From Pseudomonas asplenii (lineage in GTDB: Bacteria > Pseudomonadota > Gammaproteobacteria > Pseudomonadales > Pseudomonadaceae), in assembly GCF_900105475.1 (NCBI RefSeq), contig NZ_LT629777.1, positions 310,001 to 374,000 on the forward strand: a DNA stretch of 64,000 nucleotides, read 5' to 3'. Both the position numbers and the translations under genes were made by a program. Positions 7,987 through 17,503 of the stretch are shown in pieces; positions within the stretch are counted from its first letter, which is position 1, and each line of letters begins with the position of its first letter. The notes beneath the pieces were generated by a model. The model searched no databases. It worked only from the letters and a program-made list of their open reading frames with translations, and was not told where the DNA came from.

Positions 7987-10900
7987 CTAAAGTGCCGGTT
8001 TTTCCTGCAGGCTCGGCTCGATGTCGGCGATCATCCGCTCGATCACCGCCTTGAGCACCGGCCAGTGAGCACGCAAGTGCTCGGTTCTCCTCAACTTCAC
8101 GCAACGGTCCATGTCGACACAGGCCTGCGCCAGGGCGATGGCATCGACGAGGCAGGCAATGCCCTTGAGACGATGCACACCGGCCGCCACCCCGTCCCAG
8201 TCATCCCGGTCGACCAGGGTTTGCAGCTCTCGTCGCTCATCGCGCAGGTTCTTCCAGAGTTCCAGCAGCATGTGTTGAAGCACCGCTGCATCGGCCTGGG
8301 TCATGCTCCGGAGGGTCTGGAGATCGAAGGACTTTTCCCGAGGGTCGATCTGCGCCAGCAGGCGGGTCAGATCGTCAAGCAGCACCGGCTTGACCAACAG
8401 GTCGTTCATGCCGGCCTGCTGACAGCGTTGACGTTCATCACTGATGGCGTTGGCCGTGCAGCCGATGATCACACACGCGGCCCGCTGCTCCTGCTCCTCT
8501 ATGCGCCGTATGGCCCGGGCCAGCTCATAGCCGCTCATTCCGGGCATGTTGCAATCGCTGATGACCAGATCGAAGTGCCTGTCTCTCCAGGCCTGCAACG
8601 CGGCCTGTGCCGTCTGGCACGTATCGACGCGCTGTCCGAGGAAGCTGAGCTGCTGTTGCAGGACCAGGCGGTTGGCGGACAAGTCATCGACAATCAGCAC
8701 ATTCAGGCAAGGCAGTCGCAATCGTGCGCTGTCCAGCGACACCGGGGCAGAAGGCTGTGTTTCACGCTTGAGTGGCAGTTCGATATATACCCGAGTACCT
8801 CGTCCCAGCTGGCTTTCAAGTTCGATAACGCCGTCCATCAGCTCCACCAACTGTTTGCAGATGCTCAAACCCAGACCGGTCCCCTCATGCTCCTCATCAG
8901 TTTCCCCACGCGCCTGCATGAAGGGGGCGAACAAGGTCGCCTGTTGTTGCGGACCGATACCCTTACCGGAATCTTCGATATCAATGGACAAGCGATCGGT
9001 ATCCGCCCCTTGCGAGAGGCGCCGGACCCGTACGCGGACAAACCCCTTGCTGGTGAACTTCAACGCATTGCCGATCAGGTTGTGCAGAACCTGGCGCAAA
9101 CGCAGTGGATCAAGGCGGTAGAGGCCCGCCAGCGAAGGATCGATGCCGAGGCTAAGAACAATGCCCTTTTCTCGCGCCAACGCCTCGAACAGTTGCACTA
9201 CGCCCTCGAGCAGAGGTCTCAGGTCAGTCGGCTGCAGCACCAGGCGCATACCGCCGGCCTCGATCTTGGCCAGGTCAAGGCTGTCGCCGATCAGGGCGGT
9301 CAGTTCACGGGCCGACTGATAGGCCACCTGCAAACCGTGCGAGAACACTTGTCCACTGGCCAGCGCCTGCTCGCGCTCGACCTCGAGCAAACCGATGATC
9401 GCGCCCATGGGGGTGCGTATTTCATGGCTCATGGTGGCCAGGAATGCACTCTTGGCATGACTGGCCCGCTCTGCCTGGCGACGGGCCTCGGTCAGTTGCC
9501 CCTCAAGCTGCTTTCTTTCGGTGATATCGATCCAGCCACCCAGCAACCCCTGCAACTGCGCGCCTGCCGAGTGGAATGGCACCATCCACAGGTAGATATC
9601 GATGCTGCCGTTGGGAAGTTCGAGTTGCAGGTCCCGAAAGACCGGCTGCTGGTTCTCCAGCAGCCGCAGGAACTCGTCGTGCAGTTCTTGTGCGGCCCGA
9701 GGCAGCAGCAGGCACTCCTCGGTGATACGACACCCCTGAACCTGTTCCAGGGTCGTCGACAGCCGTTGCTCGTAGCTGCGATTACAGGTGATCAACCGGC
9801 CCTGCAGGTCGCGAACGAAGATCGGATCGGGAATACCATCAAGCAACGCGCGTTGGAATGCCAGGCGATCATTGAGCTCCTGCTCCGCCAGGCGGCGCTG
9901 GCGAATCTGGATGTTCAGGCGCCGGTTCCAGGCGAGCGAGACGCCCCCCAGCAGCAACATGGCAGCGGACAGTGCGTAGCCCCATAACGGCACCCGTTTC
10001 CAGACCGAGGGCGGCGGCGCAACCGGGACAGCCCCCAGCCACTTGATCCGCAGCGCCCGCAGCTCTGCGACGGGAAAGGCCTCCAGGGACTTGTTGAGAA
10101 TACTGAGCAGTTCGGGGGCGGCCTTGACCACCGAAAAATTATCGGCCGACCAGAGACCGTCCACGCTGCGCCCGACCTTCAGGCTGCTCATGGGGTAGAG
10201 ATAGGCTCGGGCATCACTCTGGATGGTGGCCGCCGCTTCGCCGCTTTCGACCAGCGACCTGGCCTCCTCCTGTGTTCTGACACTGCGCAGAACGATATCC
10301 GGATACTCCCGACGGATCATGCCTTGCAGCGCATGCTCCTGGGGCAACGCCAGCACCCGACCGGCCAGTTGCTTGAGCGACCCCAGTTGAGCGTCATGGG
10401 CCGGTACGACAAAGACCCAGGAACTGCCGCCAAAGGCGTAGGTGAAATTCAGAAAGGCCTTGCGCTCGGGGCTTTCGGCCAGCGAACCGTTCATCAGCGC
10501 CCGACCGTCCTTGAGCATTTCGAGGGTCTGGACCGTGGAGAAGCTTTCCTCGAAGACGAATTGCAGACCGGTCATGCGGGAAATGCGCGCCAGCAGGTCC
10601 GCATTGAGGCCGACCCAACGATTGTGGACATCCTTGTAGATGTACGGCTGATACTGCTGGGAAGCAACGACAACCTGCGGGTGCTGGTCGATCCAGGCCT
10701 GCTCCGTCAGCGTCAGCTCAAGCCTGGGCTGGGCGATATCCGAACCGAAGCCGGTGGTCCAGCGTGCCAGGATCTCCCGCCGTACCGCTTCGTCGATGCT
10801 GTCCAGCACGCGCTGGACCAGGCCACTGAGCTGTGGCTCCGAACGACGCGTGGCGAACGCGAAGCCGATCGGAGGCAAGGCGCTTTGCCCCCGGATGTGC

Positions 10901-11589
10901 AGGCCCATGTGCGGCCGCATGGTCTTGTAGGCCCGGACAATGACCTCGTTGCCGATGAAGGCATCGACCTCGCCCTGGGCCAGAGCCTCGAGTGCGCTAT
11001 AGAGGGTCGGAGCGAGAATGATCCGGCTCTGGGGATACGTGGCATGCACGACTTGCGCATCGGCATAACCTTCCAGCAGCACCACCTTTTGTCCCCTGAG
11101 GTTGTTCAGGTCGGCGGTGTCGCTGCGACTGACAATCACCGAGCGGTCCGGCATGTAGTCACTGGAGAACACCAGGTCGGGAAAACCCCGCTCGAAACCG
11201 TTGGCACTGGTGAGCAGATCGATCTGCCCGTGACGCAACGCTTCCACGGCCTGGTCACGCTCGGCGAACCCCAGGACCTCCACCGTCACACCGAGCCGAT
11301 CACGGATCAGGCCCACGTAGTCGGCACTGATGCCCTGGTAGCGATTACGGTCGCTGGTGATATCGACAGGCTCATAGTCGGCCACCGAGATACCCACCCG
11401 CAGCCTGCGCTCGGGTCCCAGCCAACGCTGTTCATCTGTGCTGAGAGGCAGGCGGGCAAGCTCGACGAACGACGCAGGCAAACTGAATGGCAGCCCCTGG
11501 GCGGCCATCAGGTGACCCGGTAGACCCGCAAGCAGTACCCATGGCAGTAACGCCAGAATGGAATATATCGCTCTTCGCAAACACGCCAT
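7987..11589 (-). CDS. BvgS-like hybrid sensor histidine kinase (RocS1/SadS-like)
   Basis: 1200 residues in the order: signal/transmembrane segment (about 6-26), two tandem periplasmic SBP_bac_3 domains (about 60-280 and 300-520), transmembrane helix (about 533-555), PAS domain (about 578-695), HisKA with H722 in MSHEIRTP, HATPase with NALKFTS, DSGKGIG and GTGLGLS, receiver with D1012 in LVISDCNMPGMSG, and Hpt with H1139 in GVHRLKG. All phosphorelay residues are present, so it should relay H-D-H phosphate to the two partner regulators. The periplasmic domains probably sense a small ligand, unknown here. The start at MACLRRAIYS fits a membrane insertion signal, though its Shine-Dalgarno is weak. 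It precedes the REC-EAL gene, probably in one transcript. Confidence 0.93.
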   Translation of the reverse strand: MACLRRAIYSILALLPWVLLAGLPGHLMAAQGLPFSLPASFVELARLPLSTDEQRWLGPERRLRVGISVADYEPVDITSDRNRYQGISADYVGLIRDRLGVTVEVLGFAERDQAVEALRHGQIDLLTSANGFERGFPDLVFSSDYMPDRSVIVSRSDTADLNNLRGQKVVLLEGYADAQVVHATYPQSRIILAPTLYSALEALAQGEVDAFIGNEVIVRAYKTMRPHMGLHIRGQSALPPIGFAFATRRSEPQLSGLVQRVLDSIDEAVRREILARWTTGFGSDIAQPRLELTLTEQAWIDQHPQVVVASQQYQPYIYKDVHNRWVGLNADLLARISRMTGLQFVFEESFSTVQTLEMLKDGRALMNGSLAESPERKAFLNFTYAFGGSSWVFVVPAHDAQLGSLKQLAGRVLALPQEHALQGMIRREYPDIVLRSVRTQEEARSLVESGEAAATIQSDARAYLYPMSSLKVGRSVDGLWSADNFSVVKAAPELLSILNKSLEAFPVAELRALRIKWLGAVPVAPPPSVWKRVPLWGYALSAAMLLLGGVSLAWNRRLNIQIRQRRLAEQELNDRLAFQRALLDGIPDPIFVRDLQGRLITCNRSYEQRLSTTLEQVQGCRITEECLLLPRAAQELHDEFLRLLENQQPVFRDLQLELPNGSIDIYLWMVPFHSAGAQLQGLLGGWIDITERKQLEGQLTEARRQAERASHAKSAFLATMSHEIRTPMGAIIGLLEVEREQALASGQVFSHGLQVAYQSARELTALIGDSLDLAKIEAGGMRLVLQPTDLRPLLEGVVQLFEALAREKGIVLSLGIDPSLAGLYRLDPLRLRQVLHNLIGNALKFTSKGFVRVRVRRLSQGADTDRLSIDIEDSGKGIGPQQQATLFAPFMQARGETDEEHEGTGLGLSICKQLVELMDGVIELESQLGRGTRVYIELPLKRETQPSAPVSLDSARLRLPCLNVLIVDDLSANRLVLQQQLSFLGQRVDTCQTAQAALQAWRDRHFDLVISDCNMPGMSGYELARAIRRIEEQEQRAACVIIGCTANAISDERQRCQQAGMNDLLVKPVLLDDLTRLLAQIDPREKSFDLQTLRSMTQADAAVLQHMLLELWKNLRDERRELQTLVDRDDWDGVAAGVHRLKGIACLVDAIALAQACVDMDRCVKLRRTEHLRAHWPVLKAVIERMIADIEPSLQEKPAL

Positions 11590-11666
11590 GACGGAATACC
11601 CGCCCCCCTTCGATTCAATGGAAATGAAAAACAGGGGGAAAGTTTGGCATGCAAAAACGATAAAGC

Positions 11667-11686
11667 CCGCCAAGGGGCGGGCTCTA
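11667..11686 (-). terminator. thrC terminator hairpin
   Basis: AGCCCGCC, an AAGG loop, and GGCGGGCT form an 8 bp stem about 20 bp after the thrC stop on the minus strand, followed by TTATCGTTTTT. It separates thrC from the sensor kinase gene. Confidence 0.7.
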
Positions 11687-11707
11687 AAGTGTGACCGTTC
11701 TAGTCGG

Positions 11708-13117
11708 TCAGAGCGGCTTGCCGCGGTTGCCATGCTGGCTGACAAAGGCCTGCATGACTTTCAGGTCGTTGGCCAGAACCGTGCAGCGCTCATCTCTTTC
11801 AAACAAATCTGAAAGGTGTGCAGGTAGTTCAAGTGCTTTTCCTACGCCAGCTTTCTCAACTGCCTCAGGGAATTTGACCGGGTGCGCCGTACCGAGGATC
11901 ACCATCGGCGTGTCCAGACTACGGCGGCACTCGCGGGCAGCCTTCACGCCAATGGCGGTATGCGGGTCAAGCACCTCACCGGTCTGGGCAAAGACTTCGG
12001 CGATGGTCTCGCAGGTTTGCGCATCATCCACCGCCAGCGAATCGAACAGCTTGCGCGCCTCGGTCCAGCGGTCCTGATCGACGCTGAAACCACCACCCTG
12101 CTTGAAGGTATCCATCAAGCCGGCGATGGCCGCGCCATTGCGACCGTGCAGGTCGAACAGCAGCCGCTCGAAGTTCGACGACACCATGATGTCCATGGAC
12201 GGCGAAAGCGTGGCGTGGAGAGTTTCCTTGACGTACTGGTTGCCGCTCATGAAGCGGTGCAGGATGTCGTTGCGGTTGGTCGCGACGATCAGTTGATTGA
12301 TCGGCAGGCCCATGTTGCGCGCCAGGTAGCCGGCGAAGATATCGCCGAAGTTGCCGGTCGGCACCGAGAACGAGACCGAACGCGCCGGGCCACCCAACTG
12401 CAGCGCCGCGTGGAAGTAGTAGACGATCTGGGCCATGATCCGCGCCCAGTTGATCGAGTTCACCGCCACCAGGCGCGTGCCCTTGAGGAAGCTCTGGTCG
12501 GCGAAGCTGTTCTTGACCATCTCCTGGCAATCGTCGAAGTTGCCTTCGATGGCGATGTTGTGGATGTTCTCACCGAACAGGGTGGTCATCTGCCGACGCT
12601 GAACTTCCGAAACCCGGTTGTGCGGGTGCAGGATGAAGATGTCGACGTTTTCACAGTGTTTGCAGCCTTCGATCGCCGCCGAACCGGTATCACCGGAGGT
12701 CGCGCCAATGATCACCACACGCTCGCCACGCTTTTCCAGCACGTAGTCGAGCAGGCGTCCCAGCAGTTGCAGGGCGAAGTCCTTGAAGGCCAGGGTCGGG
12801 CCGTGGAACAGCTCGAGCACCCATTCGTTGCCGTTCAACTGACGCAGCGGCGCCACGGCGTTATGGGCGAAGGCACCGTAGGTTTCCTCGAGGATCTTCT
12901 TGAAATCCGCATCCGGAATGCTGCCGGTGACGAACGGGCGCATGATCCGGAACGCCAGCTCGTGGTAAGGCAGGCCAGCCCAGGAAGCGATTTCTTCCTG
13001 GGTGAAACGTGGCAGGTTTTCCGGCACGTACAGGCCGCCATCGCTGGCCAGACCGGCCAACAGCACGTCTTCGAAATTCAGCGCGGGCGCCTGGCCGCGG
13101 GTACTGATGTAACGCAT
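11708..13117 (-). CDS. thrC: Threonine synthase
   Basis: 469 residues, the size of the long (class 2) ThrC type. It converts O-phosphohomoserine to threonine with pyridoxal phosphate in the cytoplasm. The N-terminus MRYISTRGQAP and LAGLASDGGLYVPE are typical, and the PLP lysine lies in GPTLAFKDFALQ. Further landmarks are ATSGDTGSAA and VPTGNFGDIFAGY. The ATG is preceded by GGAGAGGAA. hom ends 31 bp upstream, so hom-thrC form an operon for the last steps from aspartate semialdehyde to threonine. Confidence 0.97.
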   Translation of the reverse strand: MRYISTRGQAPALNFEDVLLAGLASDGGLYVPENLPRFTQEEIASWAGLPYHELAFRIMRPFVTGSIPDADFKKILEETYGAFAHNAVAPLRQLNGNEWVLELFHGPTLAFKDFALQLLGRLLDYVLEKRGERVVIIGATSGDTGSAAIEGCKHCENVDIFILHPHNRVSEVQRRQMTTLFGENIHNIAIEGNFDDCQEMVKNSFADQSFLKGTRLVAVNSINWARIMAQIVYYFHAALQLGGPARSVSFSVPTGNFGDIFAGYLARNMGLPINQLIVATNRNDILHRFMSGNQYVKETLHATLSPSMDIMVSSNFERLLFDLHGRNGAAIAGLMDTFKQGGGFSVDQDRWTEARKLFDSLAVDDAQTCETIAEVFAQTGEVLDPHTAIGVKAARECRRSLDTPMVILGTAHPVKFPEAVEKAGVGKALELPAHLSDLFERDERCTVLANDLKVMQAFVSQHGNRGKPL

Positions 13118-13148
13118 GAAAAATTCCTCTCCAGTCGACAATGCCGAC

Positions 13149-14453
13149 TCAGTTCAAGTGCTCGACGCGGATCCGCACGACAGGACCGACCACACCCTGC
13201 AGGGCCTCCAGCGCTTCGATGGCATCGTTGATGCGGTGTTCGACCACGCGATGGGTCAACAGGATCATCGGCACCAGGCCGTCCTGTTCCTCGACTTCCT
13301 TCTGCATGATCGACTCGATGTTGATCCCGCGCTCGGACAGGATGCTCGCCACCTGGGCCAGCACGCCTGGATGGTCCTTGGCCTGGATACGCAGGTAGTA
13401 GGCACTTTCACAAGCATCGATGGGCAGGATCGGGTGAGCCGACAGCGAGTCCGGCTGGAAGGCCAGGTGCGGTACACGGTTCTCCGGATCGGAGGTCATG
13501 GCGCGCACCACGTCGACCAGGTCGGCGATGACCGAAGAGGCCGTAGGCTCCATGCCGGCACCCGCACCGTAGAACAGGGTCGAACCGGCGGCATCGCCAT
13601 TGACCATCACGGCGTTCATCACCCCGTTGACGTTGGCGATCAGCCGATCGGCCGGGATCAGCGTCGGGTGAACCCGCAACTCGATACCGGCAGCGGTGCT
13701 GCGCGCCACACCCAGGTGCTTGATGCGATAGCCCAGGGCTTCGGCGTAGTTCACATCAGCGGTGGTCAGCTTGGTGATGCCTTCGGTGTAGGCCTTGTCG
13801 AACTGCAACGGAATACCAAAGGCGATGGACGCCAGGATGGTCAGCTTGTGCGCGGCATCGATACCTTCGACGTCGAAGGTCGGATCGGCCTCGGCGTAAC
13901 CCAGGGCCTGGGCCTCGGCCAGTACGTCCTCGAAGGTACGACCCTTCTCGCGCATTTCGGTGAGGATGAAGTTGCCCGTGCCGTTGATGATGCCGGCAAC
14001 CCAGTTGATGCGATTGGCCGAGAGACCTTCGCGGATCGCCTTGATCACCGGAATACCGCCAGCCACTGCGGCCTCGAAAGCCACGATGACGCCCTTTTCA
14101 CGGGCCTTGGCGAAAATTTCGTTACCGTGCACGGCGATCAGCGCCTTGTTCGCGGTAACCACGTGCTTGCCGTTCTCGATCGCTTTGAGTACCAGCTCAC
14201 GGGCAACGGTATAGCCGCCCATCAACTCTACGACGACGTCAATCTCAGGGTTCGTGGCCACTTCGAAGACATCGTTGGTAATCGCAATACCGGTCGTTTG
14301 GAACTGAGGCTTTGGCGTGCGAATGGCAATTTGCGCCACTTCGATTCCACGCCCGGCACGACGAGCAATTTCCTCGGCGTTACGCTGAAGTACGTTGAAG
14401 GTGCCGCCACCGACGGTACCTAACCCACAGATGCCTACTTTGACCGGTTTCAC
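13149..14453 (-). CDS. hom: Homoserine dehydrogenase
   Basis: 434 residues with a GTG start preceded by GGGGAG. The protein begins VKPVKVGICGLGTVGGGT, containing the Rossmann GxGxxG. The catalytic domain has VVTANKALIAVHG, GIINGTGNFIL and YAEADPTFDVEG, and a C-terminal ACT domain begins near YYLRIQAKDHPGVLAQV. It reduces aspartate semialdehyde to homoserine, the branch point to threonine and methionine. The ACT domain suggests feedback control, most likely by threonine. It is followed by thrC at 31 bp and preceded by two hairpins that separate it from dsbC. Confidence 0.97.
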   Translation of the reverse strand: MKPVKVGICGLGTVGGGTFNVLQRNAEEIARRAGRGIEVAQIAIRTPKPQFQTTGIAITNDVFEVATNPEIDVVVELMGGYTVARELVLKAIENGKHVVTANKALIAVHGNEIFAKAREKGVIVAFEAAVAGGIPVIKAIREGLSANRINWVAGIINGTGNFILTEMREKGRTFEDVLAEAQALGYAEADPTFDVEGIDAAHKLTILASIAFGIPLQFDKAYTEGITKLTTADVNYAEALGYRIKHLGVARSTAAGIELRVHPTLIPADRLIANVNGVMNAVMVNGDAAGSTLFYGAGAGMEPTASSVIADLVDVVRAMTSDPENRVPHLAFQPDSLSAHPILPIDACESAYYLRIQAKDHPGVLAQVASILSERGINIESIMQKEVEEQDGLVPMILLTHRVVEHRINDAIEALEALQGVVGPVVRIRVEHLN

Positions 14454-14470
14454 TCTTGACTCCCCATGAA

Positions 14471-14493
14471 ACGGCCGACACAAGGTCGGCCGT
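14471..14493 (-). promoter_or_regulatory. Perfect hairpin in the hom leader
   Basis: ACGGCCGAC, an ACAAG loop, and GTCGGCCGT form a perfect 9 bp stem 17 bp upstream of the hom GTG start. It lies just after the dsbC terminator. It could be a second termination stem or a leader structure near the hom ribosome binding site. Confidence 0.4.
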
Positions 14494-14499
14494 GAAAAA

Positions 14500-14523
14500 C
14501 AGCCGCTGATCCGCCAGCGGCTG
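14500..14523 (-). terminator. dsbC rho-independent terminator
   Basis: CAGCCGCTG and CAGCGGCTG pair over 9 bp with a 6-nt loop. On the minus strand the stem is followed directly by TTTTT. It lies about 70 bp after the dsbC stop and upstream of hom. Confidence 0.75.
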
Positions 14524-14593
14524 GCTGTTTAGGACCAACGGGCCAGATGCCCGCGGCCATGCTCGTCTGAAGACTGACTGCGACGAGACTGAA

Positions 14594-15325
14594 TTACTTG
14601 GCTGCCAGCGCGAGTTTGGCGACTTGTGCGGCCGGCTGGTAGCCTGGAATTACCTGACCGTCGGCCAAAACGATGGCCGGTGTCCCATTGACGCCGATCG
14701 ACTGACCGAGAGCGAACTGCCGGGAAACCGGATTGGTGCACTTGGCAGCCTTGATATCCTCACCCTCGACCATCTTGTCCATGGCCGCGCGCTTGTCGGT
14801 CGAGCACCAGACCGCCTGCAACTGCTGGTCGCCCGGCGAGCCCAACCCCTGGCGCGGGAACGCCACGTAGCGGACCTCGATGCCCATTTTGTTCAATGCA
14901 GGCACTTCGGCGTGCAGCTTGTGGCAATACGGGCAGGTGGTATCGGTGAACACCGTGATATGCGACTTGGTTTCACCGATAGCCGGGTAGACCACGGTTT
15001 CGGCCACTGGAATGCCGTTGATCAGCTTCGAGATACCCAGGCGTTCGGTCTTCTCGGTCAGGTTGACCGGCTTGCCGTCCTTGAGCTGGAACAGGTAGCC
15101 CTGCATGACGAACTGGCCATCGGCGCTGGCATACAGCACGCGACTGCCCTTGAGCTTGACTTCATACAGACCGCTCAGCGGGCTGGCAGTAATGCTCTCC
15201 ACCGGGGTTTCCAGCTGGAGGCTGTCGAGGCTCTTGCGGATTGCCTGTTCGGCGGTGTCGTCGGCCAGGGCCAGGGAACTGACCAGGGCGAGGGCAGCAG
15301 CAGCGAAAATCTGGGTCAAACGCAT
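14594..15325 (-). CDS. dsbC: Thiol:disulfide interchange protein DsbC
   Basis: 243 residues with a Sec signal peptide (hydrophobic stretch to about residue 20, cleavage near ALA-DD). DsbC is the periplasmic disulfide isomerase, a V-shaped homodimer kept reduced by DsbD. The N-terminal dimerisation domain is followed by a thioredoxin fold with the CPYC active site (C131-C134), a structural cysteine pair (C174 and C196) and the cis-Pro loop GVNGTPAIV. In many pseudomonads dsbC directly follows xerD. Here another gene lies between them. Confidence 0.96.
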   Translation of the reverse strand: MRLTQIFAAAALALVSSLALADDTAEQAIRKSLDSLQLETPVESITASPLSGLYEVKLKGSRVLYASADGQFVMQGYLFQLKDGKPVNLTEKTERLGISKLINGIPVAETVVYPAIGETKSHITVFTDTTCPYCHKLHAEVPALNKMGIEVRYVAFPRQGLGSPGDQQLQAVWCSTDKRAAMDKMVEGEDIKAAKCTNPVSRQFALGQSIGVNGTPAIVLADGQVIPGYQPAAQVAKLALAAK

Positions 15326-15500
15326 GGGAACTCCTGAAGGCGGACAACCAATGGGACGGGAAACACCGATCAGCGGATCCGGGTTACGAGCGCCCACCGT
15401 GTAAACGGGTCAAGCCTACCACATAAGGCCGGCATGACCGACTCCCGGCAATACGATGCACCAGGGCACCGGATAATCATCCTGCTCGCCGAACCTGTGA

Positions 15501-17342
15501 TCAAGACGGTCGGTAAGGTGAAATCAAATCATATTGATTGGGTAACCCCAAGCGATACAGCGTGTCGTCCAGGGTCTGATCCAATGCCAGCAAAGGCTCC
15601 TTGTAACGTGAGACGATCGGAGCGGGCGAGGCCGTACTGTTACTGGCGACAAGAATCGCATTGGCGGCCCGCCGCCCACTTTCATTGGCGGTTTCCATGC
15701 ACGCCAGATCGAAGCCTTTGGCCCGTACGTAATCGCCAGCTAAAAACAGGTTGTCGATCTGGCTACTGGTATCCGGCCGATTGATCCATGAGTTGGGTGT
15801 ATTGACCAATAACGGATCATCGTTGCGAATAGTGCTCGTTCCCACATTGGACAGGCCTGGGTCGAGAAACCACGAATGAATCAGACTGTCCGGGAGCACA
15901 CTTGCGCCATTATCCAAGCCGGCCCTTATTTGCGCCAACACCTCATTGGCAATTTCCTGTGGCGTACACTGATTGGCCGGTTTTTTATAAACAATACCGG
16001 GCTGCGTCCACTCGGCAATAATTATCGATAGCACATCCTTTACGCTGCCATCACCATAGGTTGTAGAGAAACCAACGGGCCAAAACTGTGCCTGTGTTCC
16101 ACCTCCGATAGCCCAGGGCGAGTCGATACATTCCATTAGCGGAACAGCGGTGGCCGCAGTGAGGAAAAACTGTATGCCATTCATCCAGCGTATTTGCAGA
16201 TTGGCAATACGACCAAGCTGGGCATCAGCGGCAACCATCGCCGGACTCATCAAGGGCACAACCTGCTCGGCAGGTACCGCGAGCACAAAATAGTCTGCAC
16301 TGATATTGATGCCGGCGTGATTGACATCAGTGGCTTGCGCGCTGCTGATATGGCCGTTGCTGAAGGTAAACCCGGTCACTTGCGTTCCCACGCTGAAGGT
16401 CACACCCGATTGGCTCAGGTAGTGCACCCAGGGGTCGATCCAGGCTTCGTTGGTGGGATGATTCATCAAGCGCAGGATACCCGCAAAGGGGTTATCGACA
16501 TCGCGCTTGGCATAACTGTAGAAAAAGCCTTCCACCGCCTGCCCTATGGTGCGGGCACTGGCAATTTCGGGCCGCGCCGCCACAAAGCCGATAATGATCC
16601 TGCCCAACAACTGTTGATAGGCAGCAGACATATTGGCTGCCTGGGTATAGTCCCACCAGCTCATCTTCTCCCACTGCCCCAGGCGCCGCAAATCGCCGCT
16701 GGTGAAGAACACATGCAGTTTCTGGACAAAAAACGCCAATTCGTGAGGCGGGATCTGCAGACCCGCCGAGAGCAGATTGACCAGTGAGGTCAGGGCCTGG
16801 GGAATACCGGCGGGCGTTCCCGGAAACACCAGAATCGTGGTGGTATCCACATAGAAATCAGGGCGCCCCGTCAACGCAATCAGGAAGTTCTGCAACGCTG
16901 CGAGATTGCTCCAGGCGCCATGGGGATTACCACTATAGGGAATTCGCCTTAGTGTATCGGGAAGGTTGTGGTAAAAATTGGGATAAAAGCGAAAGCCATG
17001 CTCACCGGGTAAATCCAGGCGGCCGCTGGTTCCTGTATGGGGAACCGGGATACTGCGTGCTTTTCCGCCCAATGCGCGGCGCTCATAAACAGTAACCGTA
17101 TAACCCCGCTCGATCAGCTCATGTGCCGCTGTCAGCCCTGCCACGCCACCACCCAGAATGGCCACGGTATTTCCCGTGAGTGCGTTTGCTCTATAAGCAA
17201 TACCACTGAGCGACAAGGCGGCCGCGACGGTCAAGCCAGTTTTCATAAAGCGCCGACGGCTCACACCAGACCCGTTGATGGTATTGACGCTTACTTTCCT
17301 GAGCAGTTCTTTGGTTCTTTTATTTCCTTTTTTAATAGACAT
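15501..17342 (-). CDS. Tat-exported FAD-dependent oxidoreductase (amine oxidase/phytoene desaturase-like)
   Basis: 613 residues. A 27-residue leader precedes a twin-arginine signal, S28-RRRFMK, a hydrophobic stretch and an ANA cleavage site near 52-54. The mature part opens with a dinucleotide-binding motif, AILGGGVAGLTAAHEL, then a family region GEHGFRFYPNFYHNLPDTL, and ends with the FAD-contact region NLFLAGDYVRAKGFDLACME. This is the flavin amine-oxidase/carotenoid desaturase fold; the substrate is unknown. GGAGAAAAG precedes the ATG. The 5' end is AT-rich (20 G/C in 60 bases at 17281-17340) and the whole gene is lower in GC than its neighbours. It sits between dsbC and xerD, which are usually adjacent, suggesting acquisition by transfer. 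Confidence 0.82.
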   Translation of the reverse strand: MSIKKGNKRTKELLRKVSVNTINGSGVSRRRFMKTGLTVAAALSLSGIAYRANALTGNTVAILGGGVAGLTAAHELIERGYTVTVYERRALGGKARSIPVPHTGTSGRLDLPGEHGFRFYPNFYHNLPDTLRRIPYSGNPHGAWSNLAALQNFLIALTGRPDFYVDTTTILVFPGTPAGIPQALTSLVNLLSAGLQIPPHELAFFVQKLHVFFTSGDLRRLGQWEKMSWWDYTQAANMSAAYQQLLGRIIIGFVAARPEIASARTIGQAVEGFFYSYAKRDVDNPFAGILRLMNHPTNEAWIDPWVHYLSQSGVTFSVGTQVTGFTFSNGHISSAQATDVNHAGINISADYFVLAVPAEQVVPLMSPAMVAADAQLGRIANLQIRWMNGIQFFLTAATAVPLMECIDSPWAIGGGTQAQFWPVGFSTTYGDGSVKDVLSIIIAEWTQPGIVYKKPANQCTPQEIANEVLAQIRAGLDNGASVLPDSLIHSWFLDPGLSNVGTSTIRNDDPLLVNTPNSWINRPDTSSQIDNLFLAGDYVRAKGFDLACMETANESGRRAANAILVASNSTASPAPIVSRYKEPLLALDQTLDDTLYRLGLPNQYDLISPYRPS

Positions 17343-17503
17343 ACTTTTCTCCATATACCTTGGAAAAAGTCGGCCACAAAAACGGAGGGAGGTGGCGTCG
17401 GTCGTTTGAACAGCCATCCTCGACTTGCCAGGGGATTGCTGTCCGGATAAACGGCTACGCGGTTACAGGATTACGCGACTACGGCCATCGACTTCAGCGT
17501 AGT

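Noticed and set aside
7963..9987. A 674-codon plus-strand frame opposite the sensor kinase
   Set aside because: The kinase on the other strand has all expected motifs; this frame has none.
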